Source of the DNA: DASRIA01 sp963768885
Lineage (GTDB): Bacteria; Actinomycetota; Thermoleophilia; Solirubrobacterales; JBBDJG01
Assembly (NCBI GenBank): GCA_963768885.1
Contig: CAVYJN010000014.1
Span: 124,001 to 188,000, forward strand
Direction: 5' to 3'
Length of the DNA: 64,000 nt
Under the pieces are notes generated by a model. It made no database searches, was not told the DNA's origin, and was given only the letters and a program-made list of their open reading frames with translations. Position numbers and translations under genes: made by a program. Shown piece after piece: positions 18,369 through 26,718 of this stretch (positions within the stretch are counted from its first letter, which is position 1; each line of letters opens with the position of its first letter).

Positions 18369-18465
18369 GGTGTTGCTCGCACCGGCGGTGCCACGTCGCG
18401 CGGTGTTGCTCGGCGGTGTTGCCCGCCGTCAGCGGTGTTGCCGGCGGTGTTGCCGCGTGTTGCCG
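18369..18465. repeat. Cluster of six GTGTTGC direct repeats between convergent genes
   Basis: The heptamer GTGTTGC recurs at 18370, 18403, 18416, 18435, 18447 and 18457, usually as CGGTGTTGCC, in the 110 bases between the convergent permease and HTH-membrane genes. Spacing is irregular (10-33). It may be a degenerate microsatellite or a protein-binding array. Confidence 0.6.
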
Positions 18466-18468
18466 GCG

Positions 18469-19158
18469 TCAGCCGAGGACTTCGGCGAGGCGCTCGAGCG
18501 TCTTCGGGCTCGGCGAGTGGTCGCCGCCCTCGATGCGCGAGACGACCGTGTGGCTGATGCCGGCCCGCTTTGCCAGCTCGCGCTGTGACAGGCCGAGCGC
18601 CTCGCGGCGCGAGGACACCAGCCTGGCGATGCCCGGGGCGAGCGTCGCGGCGGACTCGGGGGCCGTTTCGGCACCGTTCTGAAGCGTTGCGGTGGGCGCC
18701 TCCGCCGGCTCGTTCTTGGCGGTGCGCACCTTGCCGCTCCCGTTGAGGGCGGGCTCGGGCACGACCGGCGGCGCGGCCGCGGCCGGCGTGCGCCGCAGCG
18801 AGTAGTCGCCGAGCAGCGCGCGCTGTAGGACGGCCCCCGCCAGGTAGGCGACGAGACCCACCAGGAGGAGCCGCACCAGGAGCGTCCCGCTCTTGCCGAG
18901 GAGGCGCTCCGCGAACGACGACGAGTCCTCGGTCGTGGTCGTCGTCGTGCGGCTCACGCGCGGCCTCGAGGCCTGCGACTTGCCGTCGGCGGGCTCGCGC
19001 GTGCGCAGCTTCTGCGTCGTCGTCCCGACCACGAACGGGTCGCTGCGGTAGACGTCGTCCCAGTGGTCGATCGCCGGCTTGACGACGATCAGCCCGCCGA
19101 ACGCCATCACGGCGATCGCAAGTGCGGCGGCGCTCCAATCGGCGATCCCTCTTCTCAT
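18469..19158 (-). CDS. Membrane-anchored protein with C-terminal XRE-type helix-turn-helix
   Basis: The 229-residue product starts at the ATG 19156-19158. It has a first membrane segment (AALAIAVMAFGGLIVV, residues 11-26), a polar loop rich in Thr/Ser, a second membrane segment (LLVRLLLVGLVAYLAGAVL), a disordered Ala/Pro linker, and a C-terminal XRE/Cro helix-turn-helix (ALGLSQRELAKRAGISHTVV then SRIEGG). With two membrane helices, both ends face the cytoplasm, leaving the DNA-binding domain tethered to the membrane. A C-terminal HTH behind two membrane helices is unusual. It is divergent from the Pro-rich membrane protein and the large repeat protein, which it may regulate (inference). Confidence 0.7.
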   Translation of the reverse strand: MRRGIADWSAAALAIAVMAFGGLIVVKPAIDHWDDVYRSDPFVVGTTTQKLRTREPADGKSQASRPRVSRTTTTTTEDSSSFAERLLGKSGTLLVRLLLVGLVAYLAGAVLQRALLGDYSLRRTPAAAAPPVVPEPALNGSGKVRTAKNEPAEAPTATLQNGAETAPESAATLAPGIARLVSSRREALGLSQRELAKRAGISHTVVSRIEGGDHSPSPKTLERLAEVLG

Positions 19159-19413
19159 CGCGACGAACAATTCCAGGGAGAAAGCAAAGTCGGAAGCGAA
19201 TCGCGCGCCCCTGCACAGCCGATTGCGCGTGCAATTCGAGTTGCAGTTCCGACTTGTGGGTTGCGCTTCCCGGAATCGCGTGGATAGCTTCCGCAGCAGA
19301 GGGGATCTGGGTCCCTCAACACGGACGTTCCTCGCCAAGGAAATGCAGGAAAGGTGAAGGCCTCACGTGTCGACTTTGTTTCACGGCCCAGGCCCCGTAG
19401 CGCACACCGGAGC

Positions 19414-20253
19414 ATGCCGGCTCCCCTGAACTTGATTCGCGCAGCGTTCGTCGCGGCGGTCTGCGTCGCGATGCTCGCGACGTGCGCGCCTGCGGCGGTC
19501 GCGCAGGTGGCGCCGCCCGCCGACGGCAACGTGATCGTCGCGCCGGACCCCACGCCCACCCCTGAGCCTCCCGCGCCGGACCCCGCGCCCGCACCGGAAC
19601 CGCCGGTCAACCCCGCGCCGCCGGAGCCGCCCGCGGACCCGGTCCCGCCGGAGCCGCCCGCCGACTCCGTTCCGGCGGACCCGCCCGCGGACAACGCGCC
19701 GCCGGCCGAGCGTCGCACCGACAGCGGCACGCCGCAGCGGGTCGACGCTCCGCGCAACGACCCGGCGACCGCTCCGCAGTCCTCGGTCCCGGCCGGCTCG
19801 AGCGACCAGTTTGCGGCGCCGGCGCAGCTGCCCGCCGGGGGCGCCGGCGAGGACTGGGCATGGACCGACCAGGGTGACGCCTTCATCGTCGGGACCGGCG
19901 GCTCGAGCAGCAGCGGGACGCACGGCGCGCTCGCGCTCTTCACCGGCGCGGGCTCGATCGCGACGGCCGCGCGCGTGCCCGCGCTCGGGTCGCGCGAGCG
20001 CGCCGCCCATGACGCCGCACAGGCCTACGCCAACGGGTCCGCAGTGACCCTGTCGGACGCCGGCAGCGGCCTGTTCGCCGGCCTCTTCGGCGGGGGCACC
20101 GGCGGTGGTGCCGGCGGCGTGTTGCTCTTGACGGTGTTCGGCATCCTGGCGGTGTTCCGCCTGGTGCGACCCGACTGGAACGAAGCTTTCCGCACATCGA
20201 CGGCCACGTGGAGGCCGTCGGCATACGTGCCTCCGATCGAGCATCCCGGCTAG
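19414..20253 (+). CDS. Secreted/membrane-anchored Pro-rich protein of unknown function
   Basis: From the ATG at 19414 the product is 279 residues; a GTG at 19354 would add 20 residues before the signal peptide. Features in order are a signal peptide (FVAAVCVAMLATCAPAAVA), a Pro/Glu/Asp-rich low-complexity stretch with repeated PEPPADPVP-like units, a Gly/Ala-rich region, a Gly-rich hinge and a C-terminal membrane helix (GVLLLTVFGILAVFRLV) followed by a short positive tail. This is the architecture of a cell-wall-spanning stalk anchored in the membrane. I recognise no enzyme domain. The repeat protein begins 73 bases after its stop, so the two are probably one surface locus. Confidence 0.6.
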   Translation: MPAPLNLIRAAFVAAVCVAMLATCAPAAVAQVAPPADGNVIVAPDPTPTPEPPAPDPAPAPEPPVNPAPPEPPADPVPPEPPADSVPADPPADNAPPAERRTDSGTPQRVDAPRNDPATAPQSSVPAGSSDQFAAPAQLPAGGAGEDWAWTDQGDAFIVGTGGSSSSGTHGALALFTGAGSIATAARVPALGSRERAAHDAAQAYANGSAVTLSDAGSGLFAGLFGGGTGGGAGGVLLLTVFGILAVFRLVRPDWNEAFRTSTATWRPSAYVPPIEHPG

Positions 20254-20326
20254 CCGCCCCGGCTGGCAGATAGGGCCACGCCGGGGGTCTTTGGCCCGGC
20301 GATCAATTCGATCAGGAGGAATCACA

Positions 20327-22702
20327 GTGAAGAGCAAGCTGGCTCTCGCCGTGAGCATCCTCGCTCTGACCATCGGTGGTGCTCCGGCCGTTTCATTCGG
20401 CCAGGACGCCGGCGCCGGGGACGACGTCACGCAGACGCAGTCCGGCACCGACTCCAACAGCACCGGTCAGACCGCGACGGACACGGCGACCACAGATCAG
20501 AACAACACCGCAGGGGCCGAGGGCTCCGGCTCGGGCGACCGCTCCAACAACGGAGCGCTCGAGCAGGGCAACGAGGCCGACACGACTGCCGAGGGCGAGA
20601 ACGAGAACGCCACCGAGCAGGGCAGCGAGCAGGAGCAGGCCGCGGGCGGCGCCGACCACGAGGGCGCAGGATCCGGGGACGTCGTCGACCAGACCCAGTC
20701 CGGCGACAACAGCAACAGCACCAGCCAATCCGCCACGGGAACGGCTACCACGGTGCAGAACAACGACAACTCGGGCACCGGCTCCTCCGAGGGCGGCGAC
20801 CGCTCCAACAACGGAGAGGTCGAGCAGTCCAACGAGGCCGAGACCGAGGCGTCTGCCGAGAACGGCAACGAGACCGAGCAGGGCAACGAGCAGTCCCAGG
20901 CCGCTGGCGGCGGGGACTACGAGGGCGCCGGCTCGGGCGACGACGTAACCCAGACCCAGTCTGGCGACAACAGCAACAGCACCGAGCAGTCCGCCACGGG
21001 GACTGCCACCACGGTCCAGAACAACTCGAACGGCGGAGGCTCGGGCAGCTCCGGCGACCGTTCGGACAACGGGGACGTGGAGCAGGGCAACGAGGCCGAC
21101 ACCTCGGCTGACGCCGAGAACGGCAACGAGACCGAGCAGTCCAACGAGCAGGAGCAGTCCGCGGGCGGCGGCGACTACGAGGGCGCCGGCTCCGGGGACG
21201 ACGTGACCCAGACCCAGTCCGGCTCCAACTCCAACGGCACCAGCCAGTCGGCCACGGGCACCGGCACCACGACGCAGAACAACTCGAACGGCGGCGAGGG
21301 CTCCGGCTCCTCCGGCGACCGCTCGAACAACGGCGACGTGGAGCAGGGCAACGAGGCTGACACCGAGGGCTCTGCCGAGAACGAGAACGGCACCGAGCAG
21401 TCGAACGACCAGTCGCAGACGGCTGGCGGCGGCGACAGCGAGGGTGCGGGCGCGGGCGACGACGTCACCCAGACCCAGTCGGGCTCGAACTCGAACGAGA
21501 CCAGCCAGTCGGCCACGGGCACCGGCACCACGACGCAGAACAACTCGAACGGCGGCGAGGGCTCCGGCTCCTCCGGCGACCGCTCGAACAACGGCGACGT
21601 GGAGCAGGGCAACGAGGCTGACACCGAGGGCTCTGCCGAGAACGGCAACGAGACCGAGCAGTCCAACGAGCAGGAGCAGTCGGCCGGTGGCGGAAGCCAC
21701 GAGGGCGACGGCTCCGGGGACGTCGTTGACCAGACTCAGTCCGCCGACAACAGCAACGGCACCAGCCAGTCGGCCACCGGTACGGCCACCACGACGCAGT
21801 CGAACTCGAACGGCGGAGGCTCGGGCAGCTCCGGCGACCGCTCGAACAACGGCGACGTGGAGCAGGGCAACGAGGCCGACACCTCGGCCGAGGCCGAGAA
21901 CGAGAACGGCACCGAGCAGTCGAACGACCAGTCGCAGACGGCTGGCGGCGGCGACAGCGAGGGTGCGGGCGCGGGCGACGACGTCTCCCAGACCCAGTCC
22001 GGCTCGAACTCGAACAGCACCGGCCAGTCGGCCACCGGCACGGCCACCACGACGCAGTCGAACGACTACGTCCCGGCCGGCACGACGATCGAGTGCGAGC
22101 GTTGCTTCAACGGCGACGTGGAGCAGGGCAACGAGGCCGACACCTCGGCTGACGCCGAGAACGGCAACGAGACCGAGCAGGGCAACGACCAGTCCCAGTC
22201 AGCGGGCGGCGGCGACCACGAAGGCGCCGGCTCCGGGGACGACGTGAGCCAGACCCAGAGCGGGTCGAACTCCAACAGCACCGACCAGAGCGCTACCTCC
22301 ACGGCCACCACGACGCAGAGCAACAGCTACGTCGGGCCCGGGGTGACGATCGTCTGCCGCCGGTGCTTCAACGGCGACGTCAGCCAGAACAACACGGCGT
22401 CGACCACCGCGAAGTCCAACAACAAGAACAGCACCAAGCAGTCCAACGACCAGGACCAGTCGGCCGGCCAGGCACAGGAGGAAGAGGGCGAGGAGCCCGC
22501 GCCTGTGACGCCCCCGGTCACGACGACGGTCGTCGTGGTCCACCACTACGTGGCCTCGCCGGCGCCTGCCGCGAAGTCCACGGTCACGAAGGCCAAGAGC
22601 AAGAAGTGCAAGTGCGCCAAGAAGAGCAAGAAGAGCAAGAAGGCCAAGAAGCGGTCCGGCAAGGTCAAGGGCCAGGTCAAGTGCGTTCGGCGGTCCTGCT
22701 AG
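20327..22702 (+). CDS. Large secreted repeat protein, eight 86-87-residue Asn/Gln/Ser/Thr-rich repeats with basic Cys-Lys tail
   Basis: The 791-residue product has a signal peptide (LALAVSILALTIGGAPAVSFG) and then eight tandem repeats. Each contains two related halves: DDVTQTQSGSNSN followed by SATGTATTTQNN, and NGDVEQGNEADTS followed by ETEQSNEQEQSAGGG. The alternating polar pattern with regularly spaced Gln and Asn resembles curlin-type or other beta-solenoid repeats, but I cannot assign a named family. Repeats 7 and 8 swap the Gly/Ser linker for a segment with CxxC (CERCFNG, CRRCFNG). The C-terminus is a Val-rich stretch and a Lys-rich tail with four Cys, including KKCKC. The repeats are acidic and the tail basic. 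An AGGAGGA six bases before the GTG at 20327 fixes the start. It may be a wall-associated or amyloid-like fibre (inference). Confidence 0.75.
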   Translation: MKSKLALAVSILALTIGGAPAVSFGQDAGAGDDVTQTQSGTDSNSTGQTATDTATTDQNNTAGAEGSGSGDRSNNGALEQGNEADTTAEGENENATEQGSEQEQAAGGADHEGAGSGDVVDQTQSGDNSNSTSQSATGTATTVQNNDNSGTGSSEGGDRSNNGEVEQSNEAETEASAENGNETEQGNEQSQAAGGGDYEGAGSGDDVTQTQSGDNSNSTEQSATGTATTVQNNSNGGGSGSSGDRSDNGDVEQGNEADTSADAENGNETEQSNEQEQSAGGGDYEGAGSGDDVTQTQSGSNSNGTSQSATGTGTTTQNNSNGGEGSGSSGDRSNNGDVEQGNEADTEGSAENENGTEQSNDQSQTAGGGDSEGAGAGDDVTQTQSGSNSNETSQSATGTGTTTQNNSNGGEGSGSSGDRSNNGDVEQGNEADTEGSAENGNETEQSNEQEQSAGGGSHEGDGSGDVVDQTQSADNSNGTSQSATGTATTTQSNSNGGGSGSSGDRSNNGDVEQGNEADTSAEAENENGTEQSNDQSQTAGGGDSEGAGAGDDVSQTQSGSNSNSTGQSATGTATTTQSNDYVPAGTTIECERCFNGDVEQGNEADTSADAENGNETEQGNDQSQSAGGGDHEGAGSGDDVSQTQSGSNSNSTDQSATSTATTTQSNSYVGPGVTIVCRRCFNGDVSQNNTASTTAKSNNKNSTKQSNDQDQSAGQAQEEEGEEPAPVTPPVTTTVVVVHHYVASPAPAAKSTVTKAKSKKCKCAKKSKKSKKAKKRSGKVKGQVKCVRRSC
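20408..22480 (+). repeat. Eight tandem 258-261-bp coding repeats
   Basis: The repeats are strongly conserved at DNA level, for example gacgacgtgacccagaccc recurring with few changes, and keep the reading frame. Repeats 4 and 5 are nearly identical. Such an array can change copy number by recombination or replication slippage. Confidence 0.85.
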
Positions 22703-22770
22703 CGCGCACGCCGATGACAAGCGATGGAAGAAATCGAGAAGGAGTGATGTCTATCGGCTAAGGGACGAAA

Positions 22771-22816
22771 CTCCGGGCCGGGCAAAGGCAGGGAAAAAGC
22801 TCGCGCCGGCCCGGAG
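22771..22816 (+). terminator. Long-looped hairpin downstream of the repeat protein
   Basis: A perfect 11-bp stem (22771-22781 with 22806-22816) encloses a 24-base purine-rich loop containing GGGAAAAAGC. No T tract follows. It could end or protect the repeat-protein mRNA, or be part of a structured RNA; I could not match it to a known riboswitch. Confidence 0.4.
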
Positions 22817-22865
22817 ACCGAATGAGTGAGGCGCCTCAACCCAGAGAGCGCGCCTCGAAGGCTTC

Positions 22866-22893
22866 GATGCCCGCCCCACCCGGGGCGGGCATC
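22866..22893 (+). terminator. Strong G+C hairpin upstream of the carboxylase gene
   Basis: A perfect 12-bp stem (22866-22877 with 22882-22893) with an ACCC loop lies 52 bases before the carboxylase ATG. No T tract follows. Together with the hairpin at 22771 it fills the 243-base gap between genes, in which I see no coding sequence. Confidence 0.5.
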
Positions 22894-22945
22894 GGCCTGC
22901 CGCGGCCCCGAGCGATCCGGGGGCCGCCGATATAGTCCGGCGCCG

Positions 22946-24732
22946 ATGTTCTCCAAGGTGCTGGTGGCAAACCGGGGCGAGATCGCCGTGCGCGTGATCC
23001 GCGCCCTCAAAGAGATGGGCATCGCGTCGGTCGCCGTCTACTCCGAGGTCGACCGCGAGGCGCCCCACGTCCGGATCGCGGACGAGGCCTTCCTGCTCGG
23101 TCCCGGCCCCGCGACCGAGAGCTACCTGAAGGTCGACAAGCTGCTCGAGGTCGCGGCGCAGGCGGGCGCCGAGGCGATCCACCCGGGCTACGGCTTCCTC
23201 GCGGAGAACGCCGCCTTCGCCCATGCCTGCAAGAAGGCGAAGGTCGTCTTCATCGGCCCGCCGCCCGAGGCGATCGAGGCGATGGGGTCCAAGACGAAGG
23301 CGCGCGAGCTGATGCAGGCCGCCGGCGTCCCGATCGTGCCCGGCACCACGGACCCGGTCGAGTCGCTCGACGGACGCCCGGAAGGTCGCCGCCGAGATCG
23401 GCTACCCGGTCGCGGTCAAGGCGGCCGGCGGCGGCGGCGGCAAGGGCTTTCGCGTCGCGATGACCGAGGACGAGCTGGAAAAGGCGCATGGAGGGCGCGG
23501 CGCGCGAGGGCGAGAAGTTCTTCTCGGACCCGACGGTGTACCTGGAGCGCTACCTGCCCGACCCGCGCCACGTCGAGGTCCAGGTGCTCGCGGACTCCAA
23601 GGGCAGCGTCGTGCACCTGGGCGAGCGCGACTGCTCGGTCCAGCGCCGCCACCAGAAGCTGATCGAGGAGACGCCGGCGCCCGGCGTCGACGACGCGTTC
23701 CGCGAGCGCATCGGCAAGATCGCGACCGACGCGGCCGCCGCGATCGGCTACCGCTCGGCCGGCACGATCGAGGGTCTGCTGGCCCACGACGCCGAGGGAC
23801 AGCTCGAGTACTTCTTCCTCGAGATGAACACCCGCGTCCAGGTCGAGCACACGGTCACGGAGATGGCCACCGGCATCGACATCGTGCGGGAGCAGATCCG
23901 GATCGCCGCCGGCGAGCCGCTCTCGTTCACGCAGGAGGACGTGCAGCTGCGCGGATCGGCGATCGAGTGCCGCATCAACGCCGAGGCCGCACACAAGAAG
24001 TTCGCGCCGGCACCGGGGCGCATCACGACCTACAAGGAGCCCGCCGGGCCGGGCGTGCGCGTCGACTCGGGCGTCGAGCCGGGCGCCGAGATCTCGCCGA
24101 TGTACGACCCGATGGTCGCGAAGCTGATCGTGTGGGACGCCGACCGCGAGGCGGCGACCGCGCGCATGCTGCGCGCGCTCGACGAGTACGAGGTGGGCGG
24201 CCTGACCACGCTGATCCCCTTCCACAAGGCGCTGCTCTCCTCCCAGCAGTGGCAGAACGCCGAGACCTGCCGCGACCTCGTCGAGGACCCGAAGTGGCTG
24301 AAGTCGCTCGCGCCCGCGGAGCCCGCCGCGGCCGGCGCCGGCGAGGAGGAAGAGGAGAAGGTCGAGCGCGACTACACGGTCGAGGTCGACAGCCGCCGCT
24401 TCACCGTCAAGGTGATCGGCCCTCCGCCCGCCGGCGGGGTGGTCGCCGCGGGGACGAACTCGACGGGCGCGCGCCAGGCGCCCCGGCGCGATCGTGCGGG
24501 CGCAGGCGCGGCCGGCGCCGGCGGCGCGCTCGTGTCACCGCTTCAGGGCACGGTGCTGCGGGTCAACGTCGAGAAGGGGCAGGAGGTCGAGGCCGGCGCC
24601 GTCGTGTGCGTGATCGAGGCGATGAAGATGGAGAACGAGATCACGGCGACCGCGGCCGGGAAGGTGACCGAGCTGCACGTGAAGGAAGGCGCGTCGGTGG
24701 GGAGCGGCGACCCGATCGCGGTTATCGAGTGA
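22946..24732 (+). CDS. pccA: Acetyl/propionyl-CoA carboxylase alpha chain (biotin carboxylase + biotin carrier), two frameshifts
   Basis: The protein carboxylates biotin with bicarbonate and ATP and carries it on its own BCCP domain. It starts MFSKVLVANRGEIAVRVIRA, with the ATP-grasp Gly-rich loop AVKAAGGGGGKGF, then DCSVQRRHQKLIEE, FLEMNTRVQVEH, and a C-terminal biotinyl domain with EAMKMEN (biotinylated Lys). Two extra bases break the frame: near 23,372 (gacggac for gacgac) and near 23,486 (gcgcatg for gcgatg). Total length is two more than a multiple of three; without them the product is 594 residues, normal for the family. Sequencing error is likelier than inactivation of this conserved gene. 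Partner of the carboxyltransferase at 10,409. Confidence 0.85.
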
Positions 24733-24735
24733 ACA

Positions 24736-24800
24736 CCGGAATTTCCTGTAGCCGGAAATTCCGGGAGCTCCGTAGTTCCTTAGCCGGACGAGCTCCGGGG
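24736..24800. repeat. Inverted-repeat element B (dispersed hairpin family) after pccA
   Basis: A perfect 11-bp stem (24736-24746 with 24754-24764; core ATTTCC/GGAAAT) with loop TGTAGCC is followed by GGGAGCTCCG, and then by a second partial unit, TTCCTTAGCCGGA and GAGCTCCGGGGG. Words and order match element A after pccB at 11986-12027. Confidence 0.6.
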
Positions 24801-24807
24801 GCCTAGG

Positions 24808-25518
24808 CTAGGCCGCGCCGAGCAGCTTCACGGCCGAGCGCAGGTCCTTCACGATCTCGGTCGGCTTGCCCTTCACGCCCTGCGGCCAGCCCTCCTTCTT
24901 GCGGTCGACCCAGATCACGGGGACCTTGGCCTTCACGCAGGGCATCACGTCGGTCTCGAGGCCGGTCGCGATGTGGACCCACTTCGTCCTGGCGCCGATG
25001 CGGCGCTTGGCCTCCTTGAAGTGGGCCGGGTCCGGCTTGTAGGAGCGCACCTGCTGCGCGGTCACGACGAGGTCGAAGTCGGTGCGCAGGTGACGCCGCG
25101 TGGCGCCGAGCAGCTTGTCGTCGATGTTCGAGATCAGGCCGATCCCGGTGACGCCCGCGGCGCCCGCGTCGTAGAACTTCTTGCGAAGGCGGTCGAGCAG
25201 CGCGTTGGTGTCGCGGAACGGCGCCCACGAGGGCACGCTGTTCGGCAGGAAGCTCGAGCGCACGGGCTCGAGCTCCCACCCCAGCTCCTCCGCCACCGCG
25301 ATCGCGGTGCGGCGCAGGACCTCGGCGTAGAGCTCGTACGAGCCGGACATGATCTCGCGCTGCTTCTCGAGGAACAGCGGGATCAGCCGGTCCTTGTCGA
25401 TCGTGAAGCCGTCCCTCTCGGCCTCCTTCTGAAAGGCCGTGTGGATCCCGTTCTCCCAGTCGATCAGGGTTCCATAGACCTCGAGGCTGACGAAGTCGAC
25501 TTTCTTTGGTAGCGGCAT
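24808..25518 (-). CDS. HAD-superfamily protein, haloacid dehalogenase type II-like, with atypical nucleophile position
   Basis: The 236-residue protein aligns with type II 2-haloacid dehalogenases: VYGTLIDWENGI at motif I, GIGLISNIDD at motif II, VRSYKPDPAHF containing the conserved Lys of motif III, then WVHIATGLETDV at motif IV. In the family, motif I reads DxYGT with Asp as the covalent nucleophile. Here the codon is GAG, giving SLEVYGT, so Glu replaces the nucleophilic Asp. The protein may be catalytically altered or inactive as a dehalogenase/phosphatase. The ATG at 25516-25518 (MPLPKK) starts the fold; the gene is divergent from sucC with 54 bases between starts. Confidence 0.75.
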   Translation of the reverse strand: MPLPKKVDFVSLEVYGTLIDWENGIHTAFQKEAERDGFTIDKDRLIPLFLEKQREIMSGSYELYAEVLRRTAIAVAEELGWELEPVRSSFLPNSVPSWAPFRDTNALLDRLRKKFYDAGAAGVTGIGLISNIDDKLLGATRRHLRTDFDLVVTAQQVRSYKPDPAHFKEAKRRIGARTKWVHIATGLETDVMPCVKAKVPVIWVDRKKEGWPQGVKGKPTEIVKDLRSAVKLLGAA

Positions 25519-25572
25519 CAGGGTCCTTGTTGATAGCGTCCCGCGCCGGTCGGCGGGCGGCCGGAACGATAC

Positions 25573-26718
25573 ATGGACCTCCTCGAGTACCAAGGCAAGC
25601 AGCTGTTCGCCCGGCGCGGCGTCCCCGTGCCCGAGGGTCGTCTCGCGACGTCCCCGGCCGAGGCGCGGAAGGCTGCCGAGGAGCTGGGCTTCCCCGTGGT
25701 CGTCAAGGCGCAGGTCCAGATCGGGGGCCGCGGCAAGGCCGGCGGGATCAAGCTCGCCAACGACGCGGCCGAGGCCGAGACACATGCCGGGGCGATCCTC
25801 GGGATGGACATCCGGGGCCTCACGGTCCACGAGGTCTGGGTCGAGCGGGCCTCCGACATCGCGGCCGAGTACTACGCCGCCGTGGTCTTCGACCGCAGCG
25901 CGAAGAAGCCCCTCGTGATGCTCTCCGCGGCCGGCGGGATGGAGATCGAGGAGGTCGCGGAGGACAAGATCGCGCGGCTCCACGTCGATCCGCTCGTCGG
26001 GTTCCTCCCCTTCCACGGACGCCGGCTCGCCTTCGAGGCCGCGATCGACGCCGACGTGGTGCGGCCGGTCGGAGCGATGCTCGCGAAGCTCTACGACGCG
26101 TTCGTCGGGTTCGACGCGATGCTGGTCGAGGTCAACCCGCTGATCGTCACGGGCGACCGCCAGGTCACGGCGCTGGACGCCAAGGTGACCGTCGACGACA
26201 ACGCGCTCGGGCGCCAGCCGGACATCGCGGAGATGCGCAACCCGTCGACCGAGGACCCGCAGGAGCAGATGGCAAAGGAGCGCGGCGTCACATACGTGAA
26301 GCTCGACGGCGAGATCGGGATCCTCGGCAACGGCGCCGGGCTCGTGATGTCGACGCTCGACGTCGTCGCGCAGGCCGGCGGCCGGCCCGCGAACTTCCTC
26401 GACGTGGGCGGCGGCGCCAAGGCGGAGGAGATCGTCGCCGCGCTCGAGGTGCTGCTCTCCGACGAGAAGGTCAAGGCCGTCCTGTTCAACATCTTCGGCG
26501 GGATCACCCGCTGCGACGAGGTCGCCAACGGCATCCTCCAGGCGCTCGACCAGATCGACGTGTCGGTCCCGATCGTCGTGCGCCTCGACGGCACCAACGA
26601 CGAGGAGGGCCGCCGCATCCTGGCGGAGGCGGACGCGGCGCAGCTGCACCCGGCGAAGACGATGCTCGAGGCCGCGGACCTCGTCGTGAAGCTCTCGAAG
26701 GAAGGGGCGGCAGCCTAG
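25573..26718 (+). CDS. sucC: Succinyl-CoA synthetase (ADP/GDP-forming), beta subunit
   Basis: The 381-residue ATP-grasp subunit begins MDLLEYQGKQLFARRGVPVP. It contains VVVKAQVQIGGRGKAGGIKL (nucleotide-binding loop), LVEVNPLIVT (metal-binding Glu/Asn) and ILGNGAGLVMSTLD with FLDVGGGA near the C-terminus, all typical of SucC. With SucD it interconverts succinyl-CoA and succinate with phosphorylation of a nucleoside diphosphate in the TCA cycle. The stop at 26716-26718 is directly followed by the sucD ATG. In this window it is the sink for succinyl-CoA made by methylmalonyl-CoA mutase. Confidence 0.96.
   Translation: MDLLEYQGKQLFARRGVPVPEGRLATSPAEARKAAEELGFPVVVKAQVQIGGRGKAGGIKLANDAAEAETHAGAILGMDIRGLTVHEVWVERASDIAAEYYAAVVFDRSAKKPLVMLSAAGGMEIEEVAEDKIARLHVDPLVGFLPFHGRRLAFEAAIDADVVRPVGAMLAKLYDAFVGFDAMLVEVNPLIVTGDRQVTALDAKVTVDDNALGRQPDIAEMRNPSTEDPQEQMAKERGVTYVKLDGEIGILGNGAGLVMSTLDVVAQAGGRPANFLDVGGGAKAEEIVAALEVLLSDEKVKAVLFNIFGGITRCDEVANGILQALDQIDVSVPIVVRLDGTNDEEGRRILAEADAAQLHPAKTMLEAADLVVKLSKEGAAA

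Noticed and set aside
20408..22480. CRISPR-like array
   Set aside because: The repeats are 258-261 bases, remain in frame and are translated as a secreted protein; there are no short direct repeats with unique spacers.
22199..22720. Leu/Ala-rich antisense frame opposite the repeat protein
   Set aside because: Low-complexity complement of the repeats; no ribosome binding site or recognisable domain.
22730..22830. Cyclic-dinucleotide, cobalamin or SAM riboswitch before the carboxylase gene
   Set aside because: None of the conserved core motifs that I know for these classes could be matched; only generic hairpins are visible.
22855..22880. tRNA(Sec) candidate around a TTCGAT T-loop-like motif
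   Set aside because: The flanking bases do not form a five-pair T stem, no long acceptor or variable arm is present, and no TCA anticodon loop is found.
23360..23490. Programmed frameshifting in the carboxylase alpha gene
   Set aside because: No slippery sequence is visible, two shifts occur within about 115 bases, and the same kind of extra base recurs in many genes, so sequencing error is simpler.
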